This document shows, one piece after another, positions 1-12,808 of a stretch of 64,000 nucleotides of DNA (positions within the stretch are counted from its first letter, which is position 1; each line of letters starts with the position of its first letter). The stretch spans positions 15,223,742 through 15,287,741 of the forward strand of contig CATQJL010000223.1 of NCBI GenBank assembly GCA_958299035.1, written 5' to 3'. Both the position numbers and the translations under genes were made by a program. Under the pieces are notes generated by a model. That model was not told where the DNA came from. It saw nothing but the letters and a program-made list of their open reading frames with translations, and did no database searches. The DNA is from Cylicocyclus nassatus (lineage: Eukaryota; Nematoda; Chromadorea; Rhabditida; Strongylidae).

Positions 1-1560
1 AGGTCTTCATTTGAGTGTGAGCTGTTGCCAAGCTTTGAAAGCTTCTTTCTTCTCCTTGATCACTTGCTGGACTGACTCAGACCACCACCAGATCTGCTTG
101 TCTACAAACCGGCGTCCTGGCTTGGTGGCTCCCAAAATTGTCTCGGCCTCGATCGTATCTGCGAAGTAATCCGATTCCATTGCTCTTCAATCGACTCCTT
201 ATCATCGTCGACACCCTCAAATCGTTAAGAGCATCTCTGACTTGCTGGCGATGTTCCTTCCACCATTTGATCCTCTTTGTGGTCGTCCTTCTGGATGGCG
301 ATGAGTGGAGTGGATCTTCAGTCGAAGATCCAATACGAGCAACCGGTGTTGTGGCGCAAATACATGTGTCGCCGTGGGTATAACCTTCGCGTTCATCACC
401 ATCGGCAAGTGGCATCGGCGCAGCATCCAGTAGTCGATCTGAGTTGAGCGGTCTCCACGCGTACGTGATCAAATGTGACTCCCGCTTCTTGAAAAATGTA
501 TTCGCTATCGCCAAGTCGTATGCTTCTGCTGTTTCCAGGATGCGTTCTCCATCTTCATTCCTCTGACCGTATCCGTTTCCACCATGGTATCGCTTGAATC
601 CATAGTGTTCGCGGCCAACGTGCCCATTGAGATCGCCTCCTACGAAGATGTAGTCTGCAGCGTCAAATGTCCTTAGCAGGATGTCGAAGTCCCTCCAAAA
701 CACGTCCTTCTCGGCTTCGGTACATGCGGATTGCGGGGCATAACACGAGACTATTCGAAGCGTGGCATCATCTGCTTCGATCTTCATCGCCATCAATCTA
801 TCAGATGCGCGTCACTTCGGTCACCAATTCGCGGTATCTACCGCTGAAGATGATCGCGACTCCGTTCTGGCGGCTGCTATCTCCCGTGTAGTATAAGCGA
901 TATCCGTCGCCGATGTCCTTAGCCTGCCTCCCTTTCCATTTCGTTTCCTGTACATATGCGATGTCGACGTGTCGCTCCTTCAGCCTATCGCATAGCTCCC
1001 GACTGCGGCTCGTCAGCGTTCCTATATTAATCGTCGCTAGTCGGATTTCCTGGACTCGCTTCTTTAGCCTGCCTCGTCCGGGGGCAGGTAGCCCTAGCTC
1101 ACTATTCGCGCCATGCGGGCAATGACGCGCGTCGCCCCCAGGGGACGCCCTAGCAGCTTGACAAAAATCCTTAATAGTCCGATGCATGTGACACGACTGA
1201 TTCGTACAGTCCCCGGCGCGTCGCTCCGCCTGACGGGACAGTGCCCTCGTCGTTTGCCGGGGTTGATTCCCGTTGCCAGCCGGCACCGCGGGGAGGTGAC
1301 GATGGGACTTTGCCGGCCCCTGTCTAGCACTGTATAGGCTTAAAATCGCACGAAGTTCCCAAAAACCCCGTTTTCTGGAGGCTTCGCGGAAGCAGCGTAG
1401 ACGAGTTGTACCTTCCAACTTCAGCCTCAGCCACAGTGGCAGCAACAGAGGGGAGATGGATGCCAAGTGGAGGGACATGTTCAAACGCGTAAGCGGGAAG
1501 ACCGAAGGAGTCGTCCGCGCGTACCAAGTCGCTCTCCGCGTACCACTTTGAGCGAATTTT
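1..1560 (-). mobile_element. RTE-type non-LTR retrotransposon, 5' part, decayed
   Basis: Minus-strand reading gives an endonuclease of the exonuclease-endonuclease-phosphatase fold typical of RTE elements. The N-terminal half lies at about 801-1060 (motifs LATINIGTLTSRS, VQETKW, NGVAIIF). The second half lies at about 455-796 (IVSCYAPQS, GGDLNGHVG, YGFKRYHGG). The frame breaks near 797-801, where about two bases appear to be missing, and again near 455, where the continuation IDYWMLRRC shifts frame; it shifts back near 290. The reverse transcriptase would lie beyond the left edge. The C-rich stretch 1090-1560 is probably the element's 5' leader. The right boundary is not sharply visible. The copy is certainly dead. 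Confidence 0.88.
77..1110 (-). pseudogene. RTE endonuclease domain with frameshifts
   Basis: This is the coding relic of the element above, an apurinic-type endonuclease that would nick target DNA for target-primed reverse transcription. Visible conserved pieces are QETKW (catalytic Glu region), SCYAP, GGDLNGHVG and the segment RIKWWKEHRQQ that links to the reverse transcriptase. At least three frame changes (about 290, 455 and 800) prevent one reading frame. Assignment to RTE is from recognised motifs; no full reading frame survives. Confidence 0.85.
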
Positions 1561-1604
1561 TCTCAGCGTAGAGGGGGTCAAATTGAGTGGGACTTGTTGC
1601 AATG

Positions 1605-4600
1605 GCCTATCTAGAAGTCCCTATAATAGAATATGTAAAGATCCCCGCGACCTCAACTTTGGTGAGACACTGCCTTCAAAGTGGCCTTCTCCGAAAGACG
1701 CAGTGGCGTACCCAAAATTTCCGTTCGGAGGGCTTGCGCGGAATTTTTTTTGATGAAGGTGGTTGGCGTCAGCCACACTTTGAAAAAATTTTTGGTATGC
1801 TTCGTAAAACTTTTACGGGCCCATAACCCCGAAATTCTGAATAAAGGAGTCGTGGCGTCAGCCACGCACCCGGAAAAAACTTTTTATGAGGCTAAAATGA
1901 ATTTTTAAAAATTCAAAGGATTTTCTATCAATTATAAGTTTGAACTCTGCACATGTTTATAAATCACGTAAGTAACTTCCGAAAATTTCGATACCCATGC
2001 TCGGTCACCCCCCCCCCCCCCCCAGAACACTGGTAGCGAAATTTATGATTTCTCGGTACACCACTGGAAAGACTGTATAAAACATTGGCCCCTGGTAAAG
2101 CTCCGTCAGTTCAGGTGTATTGAACTTAACCCATAAATTATGTCAGGTGAAATGATGACTGCCCACATTTCCATACTATAAGCATGTCAAGTGAACTGAC
2201 AGTTGAACCATCTGTCCACCTGCTGCAGTCAACCCATTTGGATGATCAGATGAGACGTGAACTGATGTCAGATTAATGCAAATAGTGTGACAGACAGATT
2301 TTTGACCCATGCGCGGATTTCTGAAAAGTGCAGTGAGAATTGGGGTATGAATCCTCTTTAAGAAGATTTTTCTAATGAAAGAAATCCGCAAAGAAGTGAA
2401 AAAACCTCAAGTCTTCCTTATGCCAACGTTCAAAACTTTTGATGTGTTAGATTACAATTTCAAGCCATTCGCTAAATGGAGAAAGCCTGTCTGTATAAAA
2501 AAATCTCAATTTACTGTTCTCTACATCCATTGAAGCACGTGAACAAAGCTTAGACAGTTATAGAAAATTTGAACTTTAGCCGTTTTGGGGCTTAATGTCC
2601 CTTACAATCCTGAATAGTAGATTATGTGTCAAAAGAAGCTTTAAGCTAATTCCGCACAAAGAGTCATTAATAAGAAAAAGAATTGTTATAAGAAGTTTTA
2701 TACCAAAACGAAACTATTTTCTAGCCAATTTAATACAATATGCTACAGGAATCCATGCTACGTCCCTCTACAGATATAACAGCCAGTAAACCCGCTTGGG
2801 GTGAAAGTTCCTGAATAGAGCAGACGATAGCTGCTTAAACATTTAAAACTAGCGTATAAACGGTTTACGTTGTTGTTTGAGTTCACATTTGGAAACTGAC
2901 ATCTTACTTTCGATATGACTAGCACTGAAAAACAATTTAAGTTATGGCGCTCAGTTTCCAAAAATGTTACCTCTACAAAGTAAGCGTTGCTGTATTATAG
3001 CTTTTCGCACAGTATTACTGTAAACGATATGCGTTATCAGGAATTATTTTATTATCATTCTTGAACAGACCAAATTCTTTGCATCAGGTATAAAGGGCGT
3101 TTACGTGTTTCTTATCCGTCTGATAAGAATGGAAAAACGCTTAGAGAATTCCGATGTCTAGTTTTTGCGTTTTTTTCCAAACAGTCATCTCTCGACGGAA
3201 GCGGAGTAGTTTCTTTCCAATCAGATATCTTCCATTTATGGACATTTATGGCCCTTGTGACTTTCAGCAAAGATAAGATGGTGTTTTTTTTCTGGCTGGA
3301 GATGGGAATCAAAAAGAGGCAAGCTATACAGCTAAATAAAGCTTTACAGTCTAGTGTAGTCACCTGCTTTGGGCATTCACGTTGAAGTAACCTAGAATTC
3401 TTGCGCAAGAGCAAGGCTGTAGCTTTTACAAGCAAAGTACTTCTCAGACAGTGGCTTATCATCAACATTCTCGGAATTGTAGACTTCAGTCTAAATGCTG
3501 CTAAACTTTGCACCTCAAGAACTTTCCGAACATGAAGAATTTAAGTATATTCACCCATGCACTCTGCTAGTAAACTTGAATATCAGTGATACTTTTTAGC
3601 TAGACTTTCATTGATTTGACTTTCTCGTGATAAGAACAAGCGTCATCAGACTCCACCCTTATCTTTATTGCTATGTCTGGAATGAACTTATAAGGAAAGG
3701 ATGAATCATCTGAAAACAAACTTCTATCGCTTCAAAACATAGACTCGAATAACTCATTTCTTATCCCGCTTCAAAAACTTAGCGGGTTTAAATGTGTATT
3801 ATTTAATATCCAAAAGTTTTCTTAAAAGTCGCAGTAAGCATATTCTTCTCAAATTGCGTTTCAATATTATTCGATAGGCCCAAACAAGCTTTAACAAACG
3901 GCGTTCAAAACGTTGACGACGATGTGGACCACCGGTGGCCCACACCCTTTGCAAAGTCATGTCCTTTCCAAGTCTAGCATCTTCTCCACAGTTCAGTATT
4001 TTTTTCAGTTTTTTGCACTTTCGAAACTCGTAGACTCCGGTCGAAGAAGATGATTGTAGTTGATTACAAAACAACCTTAGATTTCGTAAATAATCACAAA
4101 TGCTTCCCATGCCAAAAGTGCAAAATCGCGTCGTCTCACAGCACCACCAACACAAAATTGGGCGTCGTCGCCAATGGTCTAACATCGCGGAACTTTGTTC
4201 CATATAAAGTAAAGTCAAATTTAATAAGTTCTGAATTCCTTAAATTCAAATTTGAAAAAAACTATATGCCCCGCAACTTGCTCATGCATACATGAGCAAG
4301 TTGTGGGCGTCTCATCCACATCAGACGTACACACAGTTGGTGTATGTTCTTCATGGCTGGAAATCAAGAAAAAATTGGCATGCTGTCAAAGCAATTGCTT
4401 CTCTCGCACAGAAATTTGCATATTGTAAACTTTGAAAGTATAAACAATAAATTTCTGGCTTCCTAGAAGCGCTATTGAGACGAATTAGATTCACCATGAA
4501 AACCGTAGGAAGGCGACACGTATTTTAGACCATTTTTGTTCCTCTTTAACTCAAAATTACAGCAACTTCATATATCAATGTCTGATGTAAAAAGGATTTG

Positions 4601-6480
4601 AGTGATTAAGATAATGCGTGATTAGGAGTTGATGATTCGTAAATTTTTTTCTCGATAAACAACAAATTTTCAGCATAAAATTTGAAGTTTGTGCGGGTGT
4701 TTATGTATCTTGTAGAGCTTACTTTGGTCTACTAAAGCGAAACAATGCTTATTTTCCAAGGAAGAACAATATGGTCCCTGCAAAGTGGACAGATTTGGCG
4801 GTCCTAGTGAAATCTTTGAGGGAGAAGGAGGTGTCTGAAGGTTAAGATAAGGTCTGCAAGAGATAAACTTCAACGCTATCATTGGCTTAGGCACACTTTC
4901 AGCATTTTGTTTACGCAAGCAGCTTGTTCCGCCGGGTCACCTGTGGAAGTTCCGAATGAGGTGCTGCGGAAATTCCGAAGAATGCGAACTACAACAGCAA
5001 AAGAGAACACCGAAGCGAATTTGAACCACACTCTATTGACTGTGAGACACACCTACTATCCTCTACGCTACGGCTGATATGTTCGATAACGCACTAGTTG
5101 TTAGCGAGGCAACATCACGAGACAACATATTCAAAGTCCTGCGGAAGTTCTGGCAGGCCAAAGTGCTGCGGAACCTCTGCATTTTTCGGGATTTCCGCGG
5201 GATTTTGAGGAAGTTTCTGCGGAAGTTCCGGTTTTCAACCAGTTTGGCATGAAAATCCCGCGGAAGTTTCGATCCTCAACGCTTCCACTTTTGCAATAGT
5301 AAACAAAATCCTGCAAAACCGCCGCAAATTTTGCTTACCCTGCGGAAGTTCCGGCGAATTGTCTGAGTATTTTGAGACACTTGAACTGCAATAATTCAAA
5401 TCTGATCTCATTTTCACAACTTTAGCGAGATCATGATTTTTTACAAGCTCCACAAGACCGATCCAGAACATTCGCAACATTCGCACAAGTCTGAGCAAAG
5501 CGTGGAATTTTTAGTCAAAGTCTTCTGCATATGTAATACCCACGATACTTTTCTGTTTTCTCTAATAAAATCCGAAATTTCGTTAAATACCAGAATGAGC
5601 ACATTAACCAGAAAAAGACGGCACTTCCATTTCTTTTAAAACATCCAAACATTCATGATAATATGCCGATTTTGTTGGGGGGCTCAACAGGGCTCGATAC
5701 GAGGTGGCTTCCCGAAACAGCAAAAACGAAGTCCCCTTTGATTTCACTGGGAAAGTACGACATCCGCCAAGAGATATTAGAAAAGAAAACACATGAAAAA
5801 GGAGGAAACAAAGCAAAACAGAAAGAAACGCCAAAAGCATTAAAAACGCGCTCGGAGCAGCTTTACGCCGCCATTCAAAATTTTCAGGGGGCTGTAACTA
5901 AGCGGGGAGGAGGGAATTTGAGGGTTTGAGGCGATTTGGAACCATTTGTAGGGTTTTAGTTTTGGTGAGATTTATATGAGTAAGAAATTTTATGAGGGGG
6001 AAAATTCTATGACCTTTCCTTTCACAAGCCACCTCAGGTTGCTTCCAGGTGGCTTGAAAGCCATCTAACTCTGAAAAAAGTTGAGCACGCCTCCATTTCG
6101 CATAATTTTTTCACAAGTTTTCATACATAGTCCTAACTCCTCACTGTCTATCTAAACACCAATTTTGGTGTCATTTTGGGAAAGCATGCCGCCGGAATGC
6201 CGGCACCGTGCCTACGGCATGCGGACCACAGAAAGATATCCCCTTTGCATTTTCTCCCAAAAACGATATCCAGCTTGCTTGGTAAGCCACCAGTGCCGTG
6301 CCCTGATCTTTAACATATTTCTCTGGCTCTGGAAATAAATATTTATCACGCAGGCTATCGTTATATTATTTGTTAACACATCGATGTGGAGCAAAGTGAA
6401 AGTTGTCCATGCTCTTGCTTTCGGCGCAGAAGCTTTTCGTTACAGTTTTGCTTAATATAGATGGATGACAAGATTAAGAT
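1605..6480. other. No supportable gene; repeat fragments
   Basis: About 4.9 kb without a recognisable gene. It holds a repeat fragment around 1690-1890 (two GGCGTCAGCCAC stretches), a 16-base C run at 2008-2023, a perfect short hairpin at 4268-4306, a cluster of GCGGAAGTTCC-like repeats at 4940-5360, and an inverted GCCACCT pair near 6029-6056. Two minus-strand open frames exceed 130 codons (3112-3513 and 3799-4218). They show no motif I recognise, no splice context and unremarkable composition, so I do not call them genes. Confidence 0.6.
4268..4306. repeat. Short near-perfect hairpin
   Basis: The arms GCAACTTGCTCATG and CATGAGCAAGTTGTG are inverted around a 4-5 base loop. The stem is about 15-17 bp. 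It is too short and too tightly looped for a typical animal pre-miRNA, and there is no second copy in the window. Confidence 0.6.
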
Positions 6481-6486
6481 TGAGCG

Positions 6487-6492
6487 TTTATT
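6487..6492 (-). terminator. Polyadenylation signal of the oxygenase gene
   Basis: AATAAA on the minus strand, 12 bases beyond the TAG stop codon at 6504-6506. The very short 3' UTR is normal for nematodes. Inference from the hexamer only. Confidence 0.6.
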
Positions 6493-6503
6493 AGATCTAT
6501 CAA

Positions 6504-9500
6504 CTACAAGTTCGGTTTTGGCACATAGTGAGCATGAAATCCGAGCGGAATCCTTGACTGCGGTATAACAAACCGGGCTTGTTCCTCTAAGCTTTCTGCA
6601 TCCAATACAGCAACGTAAGGTGTATCATTTTCGTTTGTCGTGATCACAGGAACTAGTAGAACACCTGAAACGGTAACACATGAGATACCACCATTGGAAA
6701 TGGAAAAAGTTCTTCTAAAGGGAAGTGTCAATGAGCGGAACCATGCGCGGCTTGTTCCCCGAGAAATCTCTTATAGACAGAAGCATTTGTTATAATATCA
6801 ACGGGTGTTACCACATCATTTTCTATAAGCATGGTATTTTTTCTGGTTTTTTGACGGAATTATGTAATTACTCGATAAATAGCTTTTATTTGATTCTCGG
6901 CGCATGTTAAAGGTCACAAATCATTCAGCGCAAATTTTCAACTTACCTTCGTCTTCCTTTGAGTAATTTGGTTTATTTACGAGTATCGGCTCAGCGCACA
7001 GTTGATCGGCCGCGTCTTTGTACCAGACTTTATTGGTGCCATTTAGTAGATCAACTTTAACAATCTGAAAAAATTTGAATTGCACCATCTTGAGATGAAA
7101 ACTTATGAAGGATTAAAAAAAACATCTGTGCTTATTATAAGGCGATGAAAACTGAAGGAATTTCAGATTGCTGAACTGATAAGATTTTTCTTGCAGAATA
7201 AGAATTAACAGCTTCTACTCACCCCTTGCTTAGCTTCGGAATCAAAACCGAGATTAGCTCCATAGACATAACGATATTCTTTCATGTTGAGATCGTAACA
7301 GTAGCGAGGAAACTCAAAAGCTAAAAGAAAAATCTCCAATTGTTTCTTTACGGGATTGAACGCAACTTACAATGTTCACACATTTTCATATCTGTACAAT
7401 GGATGCTACCATCTTCTTTGAGAATGGCTTTACAGTCTTTTGCAAATTTGCATGATGACAATAAATCATCTCCTGCTTTACTATCTTCGCTAACGTTGAT
7501 AGGAATAATCATTCTATGGAGATAAGGAATAACCTTTGTGTCCTGCAATCACAGAATTCCTCGCATGGTGTTAAATTCCAAAAGATTAAGATTACAGTCA
7601 AAAGAGTTCACCTTAGATATAAGTGAACCCATTCGTATATGTTCCAAGATGAAGTCATCAAAGTTTCCTGGGTTAAGAAGCTTGCAGTAATCGACTACAA
7701 TAAAACCATCTTTTTCGTATGCATTTGCATGATGGAACGTGAAGAAAGCGTCAGAAGTTATCTAAAATGACAGTATATCAGTGTAATTGCGGAAGGACCA
7801 GATCCTACCTTCCCTTCCACTCTCTTTCGGTTGATTCTGTCGAAGAGGATTATATTTACTTGAAGGCTAGAATCGTAGTACATACACTCATTATAAGAGG
7901 AACCGATGAATTTTCTGGAACAATGAATGGAATATTATAATCCAACGATGATGCAAGCAACTGTAAGGCAGCGTGCGGAGTTGCTTGCGTGCCGGAGCTG
8001 TGTCAGCGCCGTTCCAGTTTCAGCGCTGTGACGCTAAACGCGCCGCGCGTTATTCGGCTAAGCGAGTGTGAAGACGGAATGGCGCTGACACAGACAAGTC
8101 TTGACGCAGCCTAAACAATCAGATTATGAAAATAAACGAGTAGATTTTTAAGAAAGTCTAAATATTGTCACAAAGAAAGGAAAATAGCGGGGAGAAGTTT
8201 GAGGACAAAAAAGCGACTATTCTTTTTGTATATCGAATTTGGCGTTTTTCACAAATGTAGTCGTAAGAATTTTTCAGGATTTTTGTAGTCTGCTAAATTA
8301 CCTTGACATTGCCTGGTAATTTTTCTAAGTTTTTCGGAATTATTCGTTAAAACTTTAGGGAAATTGTCAATAACTGATTTCAATCGGAAAATACCTATCT
8401 CAGCCAAAATTATTGTCATTTTTAACGCAGTAATTAAAATTTTACTTACTGCACGATAATTTTCTTCAAATTGAGCCGTTCTGGACACTCGAATAGCACA
8501 ATATAATTTTCAGTGAGCCCGAATGAATGATAATAAGCTGGTGCCCAAGAATCAGTAGCTGCCACCATACCGAGCAATTCGGTGTTCTCGAAATCATCAT
8601 TTGTCTCTCCTTAGAAGAACCGGGATGAATTTACTCAAATTTGACACTCTTTCCTACCTTTTTTAGGCGCGTTTGTCTTGGCAAAAACGTATTTGGACGA
8701 TCCTCCAAACATGCTACCAATATTGTAGAGATTACCATCAGCGTCAGAGTGACAGTGAGCTGAGTAAGTGTGAAGACTCACTTTGAGATGCTTACGAATG
8801 TCTACCTAGAAGTAACCGCTAATTGTCAAGGCGCAATTCAAAGTACAAATAATTTTACCTGGCCAAGATTATCCAAATTATCGGTATCAATTTTGACCAT
8901 AAGTGGCGATTCAGTCACTGCATACACAGCATCACCTAGCTGGGTAAACGCCACACTGCAGTTGTCTATAGACTTGTCAGGTTGAAAGAAGGATGTGAGT
9001 CTAAAGTCAGAAAGAATAGACGATCTGCAGTTAGTTGGGGAACAATCCAGTACAGGTCATGAAATGTCTTGCGGCCTGGAAAGTATCAGTCTGGCAGCAG
9101 ATAGAAAGGCTAGGATTTGAGATGTCATTTATAATAGTAAATTATCATTGTAAACTGATAGGTTGCTTCCACAATCTTTCTTTTTCTTCTACAGAGGTAG
9201 AAAGTTCTACCAATATAATGTTCCAAAACTGATTAACTTTGCCTCTGGTCAAATAGCCAAATAAAACACGATTCTTCTACTGAAAGGTATTTTTCTGCGC
9301 AGAATTTTCTGTGCAGCCTCTAATACAAGTGGTAAGACTCAAAAAGTCTCATTTACTACAGTATATTGCGACTTAACACTCATTATAGCATTCATTACCA
9401 AAAACTACGAAGGGACGGAAAGAAAAAGTTTGCACGGGAAATTGGATTGGGAAATGGTCATCTTATCACTACACGGTCCTCTCATTCAAAATGTCTGTAA

Positions 9501-11105
9501 TAGGGATTACACTCTCGATCCAGTATTCATTAATTTATTTATGCATTCAATGACGCGCCTAATGAAAGTATTAGTTTAACAAGTTGTCTTGTTTGCAATG
9601 GATGATGAGACAAAGAATAAGTGCTGTTTTTCGAAAAATCAAACTGTATTGCAGAAATAAAATTCAAAGAATTTAAATTTTAACAATTTAGTTATGTGTG
9701 TGTAGGTTTCTAATACTACATCTTTTTTTGGAGAAATAAATGGGGAAAGGATTGGAAGGAGACCACAGTCGGCTTCCCTGGGGTAAAAACTTTTTCTCCC
9801 ACAAACTCGATCTCTGGACAAACGATTGAAACTTTTACGTGCTTTGATCAACTTTCTTTTCATGGTCTACGGGTTACCGAAAATGCTGACTTTCCACACA
9901 TCAACAACAGTGATGAACAGTATGTGACGAACGATAGCACGTGGTTTACAACGCTGGCACTGTTCAGCCTTGGCGAACTGCCCAATAGCAACAAGTCTGG
10001 CGATTTCTATTTTGAATCTAGTCCATCCGAGACAGACAAGAATCAAAAAGAGGGCTGAAAAGGGGGGAAAGGAACGATATAGAAGAACATCAGTAAAAGC
10101 CTTGCAAAATGGCATTTTGAGAGAAAATGAAGTTTTCAAGAAACACCTAGAATAAAGGCTATGTATTTCCCCGACGATATCGCGATAAGAATTTTTTAAG
10201 CTCTTGAAAACTTCAAGACATCAAGAAAGGGAAGTTATGGAAGAAGGGCACAAACAGGTAGTTGTTTAGCAGTAGCAAAATTCCAGCAAAGATCAAAATT
10301 GTTTTTGCCTAAAAGACGCAAAAAGCTGTATATATACCTTTGAAACAGTGTCTTGCATGGATCTGGGAATGTCCGTGTTCCGAACGAACCAGCTATAATA
10401 CGATTGGCCCTCATGTTGGCCTTATAGTCATCGCTTTCCAGATATCGAGCCGAGTAATACATCTGCAAAGAGAAAGATACTCTCATCTATAAAGTTTCAG
10501 TGCTCAAAACCTTTCCATCCACAAAGTGATACCGTTGAATGTATGCCATGCCATCGAACCAGTGTCTATATTCAGTATCGCCAATTTTGAACATACCCGG
10601 TCCATTTCGAACCATTGTGCCTTTCAGCCATGGAGGAACTTCACCTGCAATCAAAAAATGAAGCATTTATATATCACGCGGAACTAAGAAGTTAGAAAAC
10701 TAGACTGAATTTTTTAGTAAAGATTGAACGTCAGCAACTGGTCCACATCCTAGTTTTGAAAAATATTTGTGAAATCAAAAATAAATCCTAAAATTTCAAA
10801 TTCTTTCCTCATTTGGTGGTCCGTTCTAAATTGATTTTCTGAATATTTGTAGCTTCAGTGACTAAATTTGAATGTTGAATAGATACTTTCAAATATTCTT
10901 CATCCGCTATTTTCTATTCCAAATATTTTAAAGAATTCTTGTCGATAAAACTTCAGCAAATATAGTGAGGTGTGGAACAGCTCAAAAATGTGTTAAGAGT
11001 GGCAAATGATCAGACGGTATAGGAAAATAACAGTACCTTACCTATAAGTTTACATTCTTCAACATCGACGTTCTCGAAATTCTCAAATAGTCTCACGAAA
11101 CTCAT
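6504..11105 (-). CDS. Carotenoid cleavage oxygenase (BCO/RPE65 family), complete, 12 exons
   Basis: Nonheme Fe(II) enzyme family that splits carotenoids or apocarotenoids with O2; expected cytosolic, no signal peptide. Exons in coding order: 11042-11105, 10511-10644, 10338-10462, 8859-9000, 8658-8805, 8450-8609, 7809-7914, 7612-7761, 7371-7542, 7223-7320, 6947-7064, 6504-6664. All introns are GT-AG, phases agree at every junction, and the sum is 1578 nt (525 aa plus stop), the usual family length. Family motifs: WLKGTMVRNGPGMF and HWFDGMAYI (about residues 26-60), DNCSVAF...YAVTESP, SAHCHSD (His172), PAYYHSFGLTENY (His232), FHHANAYE (His303/304), GFHAHYV (His516), which supply the four iron ligands. 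The start ATG follows directly on the only open first exon. Intron 6 holds a GC-rich inverted repeat (7963-8112). Whether it cleaves centrally or eccentrically cannot be read here. Its 5' part is duplicated at 37.5-39.5 kb. Confidence 0.95.
7963..8112. repeat. GC-rich inverted-repeat insertion in oxygenase intron
   Basis: The ends AGGCAGCGTGCGG and a degenerate inverse ending GACGCAGCCT flank about 150 bp, with internal palindromic pieces (GTGTCAGCGCCGTTCC against GGAATGGCGCTGACAC). It lies inside intron 6 of the oxygenase gene and looks like a small nonautonomous DNA element. No autonomous parent is visible. Confidence 0.55.
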
Positions 11106-11440
11106 GGAATAAATACTTCTGAAAAAATGAAATTGTAAGAGTATCCGGTGCGAAAGAAAGTTAGTAGAACGGTAAAATAATCAAATGCAGATGCAGATGA
11201 AGTGCCGATGGGTGTAAATGTCATGCTGACACAGCATGGGTGGGTGCCTCAGCCAAGTGATGTTTACTGAAAGGTGGTGCTATCGACCAGATGTTGACCC
11301 CAACGTACGCAAGTCAGTTTTTGGCCAAAGTTCAAAGCGATCAAGTCAAACAAAACTGGCGTGGCGATGAAAAGCATGGTGCTGAAAGGTTGGCAGATAA
11401 GGTGCGCTCGAATTTTCGAAGTCCAAAGAAATGGAATGAT
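11106..11440. promoter_or_regulatory. Oxygenase upstream region, duplicated at 39484-39800
   Basis: The sequence 5' of the oxygenase start is clearly homologous to 39484-39800 upstream of the pseudogene copy. A long shared stretch begins GTCATGCTGACACAGCATGG (about 11220 and 39587). The shared block is the likely promoter and 5' flank. I see no convincing TATA box or known binding site, so the regulatory role is inferred from position only. Confidence 0.4.
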
Positions 11441-11468
11441 TATTAATTAATAGTCCGTACCGGACTGC

Positions 11469-11766
11469 CCTAAAATCCGTACAATAAGTCCGGACTTATC
11501 TGCAGTTTTGACACGAAAAATCGATGAAAGGTCGTCCTCTGCGCCGCCAAAATTCTTGCTGATGAGTCCTCCTAAATCCTCTATCAGATAAGCCCGCAGC
11601 AGATATGTTCGCCTATCCTGAGCATGAGAAAGCGGACTTATCTGCAGGACTCTTGGCGGCGCGAGGGCGACTTTCGTTGTCAAGAAAGCGGACTTATCTG
11701 CTCTGCTGCGGACTTATCTGATAGGTGGACTTATCTGATAGGTGGACTTATTGTACGGATTTTGGG
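11469..11766. mobile_element. MITE-like inverted repeat with GGACTTATCTG repeats
   Basis: The terminal inverted repeats AAAATCCGTACAATAAGTCC and its reverse complement lie at about 11471-11490 and 11743-11763. Inside, GGACTTATCTG recurs, with two tandem GGTGGACTTATCTGATA-type units at 11708-11750. Flanking TATTAATTAA occurs at 11441-11450 and 11767-11776, but the duplicated locus near 39800 retains AATAGTCCGTACCG, so the exact target site is uncertain. Confidence 0.65.
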
Positions 11767-12185
11767 TATTAATTAACACCTTATTATCTTGCTTATCAAA
11801 TTATGGAGACATCCTGTGACTTATGGTTTGCTGATACTGAATTGCGATACTTTATTGAGTTTACCTGCTATTCTAATACTCTCTCTCTCATACATACTAT
11901 TTCAATACTCACAGTATCCCTTTCGTAAGTCCGCATATGATAGTGAAATATACTGATGATACTGATGTTCCTCTTGTGTTTTGATGAATGAACCAACAAA
12001 GAAGTAGTTTTGTCAATAACTGTTGCTATAAAAAAAGGAAAGAATTTGTTTGATAACATCAGAAGACCTCCATTTCATGCTGCCCAAGTTGTCACATATT
12101 CGTCTAAGGAGATGAAGTCATGCCATACTAATGAAGGATTCATCAAAACCATTTTTCACAACACAAAATGTGGTGGTCCTTCTAC

Positions 12186-12808
12186 GGGCGGTCAGAGTTT
12201 GCCAGTGTTGCCAGTGTTGAAAGTGTTGAAGGTGTTGAAACTTTTGGATCTGGAAATTATCAGTCTTGCAGTTTCATTCTTCCTCGAACGTTCTCGCCGA
12301 CTGGTGAGTACGTTTGGAATGGAAATGGGAAATGAGAGTTGACAATGAAATGAAATAGGAAACGCTTTCGCATGCAGGAACTCCTCATACAAAGGAAAGT
12401 GAAAGATCTTTTTGGAAAGTGAAAGACTTTTTGAAAGAGGCAGTCTCCAACATTTGAAAACGCTGCAAGACCTCTTATAGGTAGATTTTTTGCTCACTAA
12501 TCGCAGAAGCGCCGGATTTGTTACGTAACACGCATTTTCATCAGACTTTAGCAGGACTCCAATGTTGGAAAAAACAAGCCCTCTACTTTCCAAAGAAGTT
12601 TGTATTCACAAGTCATTTACTTTCATTTCTTATTTCCCATTTCCATTTCAAACGTACTCACCACCCGGTGAGGTCGTTCGAGGAAGAATGAAACTGCAAG
12701 ATTGATGATTTCCACGTCCAACACTTTCAACACCGGCAACATCGGCAACGCTTTCAACACTTTCGACACTGGCAACACTTTCAACACTGGCAAACTCTGA
12801 CCGATCCC
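12186..12808. mobile_element. Foldback element with 9-bp (GTTGAAAGT/GTTGCCAGT) arrays in both arms
   Basis: Two arms of about 160-180 bp face each other (12186-12345 and 12625-12808). The ends read GGTCAGAGTTTGCCAGTGTT and its inverse. Directly inside each end is a run of 9-bp units, GTTGCCAGT, GTTGAAAGT and GTTGAAGGT. The two arms carry different numbers of units. TAC borders both ends (12183-12185, 12809-12811), a possible 3-bp target duplication. The open frames inside are by-products of the array. Confidence 0.75.

Noticed and set aside
3112..4218. Two minus-strand frames of 133 and 139 codons
   Set aside because: No family motif, no splice signals around them, no duplicate to test conservation.
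4268..4306. Hairpin as a microRNA precursor
   Set aside because: Stem of about 16 bp with a 4-5 base loop is too short for a Dicer substrate. Kept only as a repeat.
9867..10155. Opposed frames of 90 and 61 codons in an oxygenase intron
   Set aside because: They fall in the intron between exons 3 and 4 of a gene whose exon phases are complete without them.
12192..12593. 133-codon minus-strand open frame
   Set aside because: It lies across the 9-bp repeat arm and loop of the foldback element; no motif.
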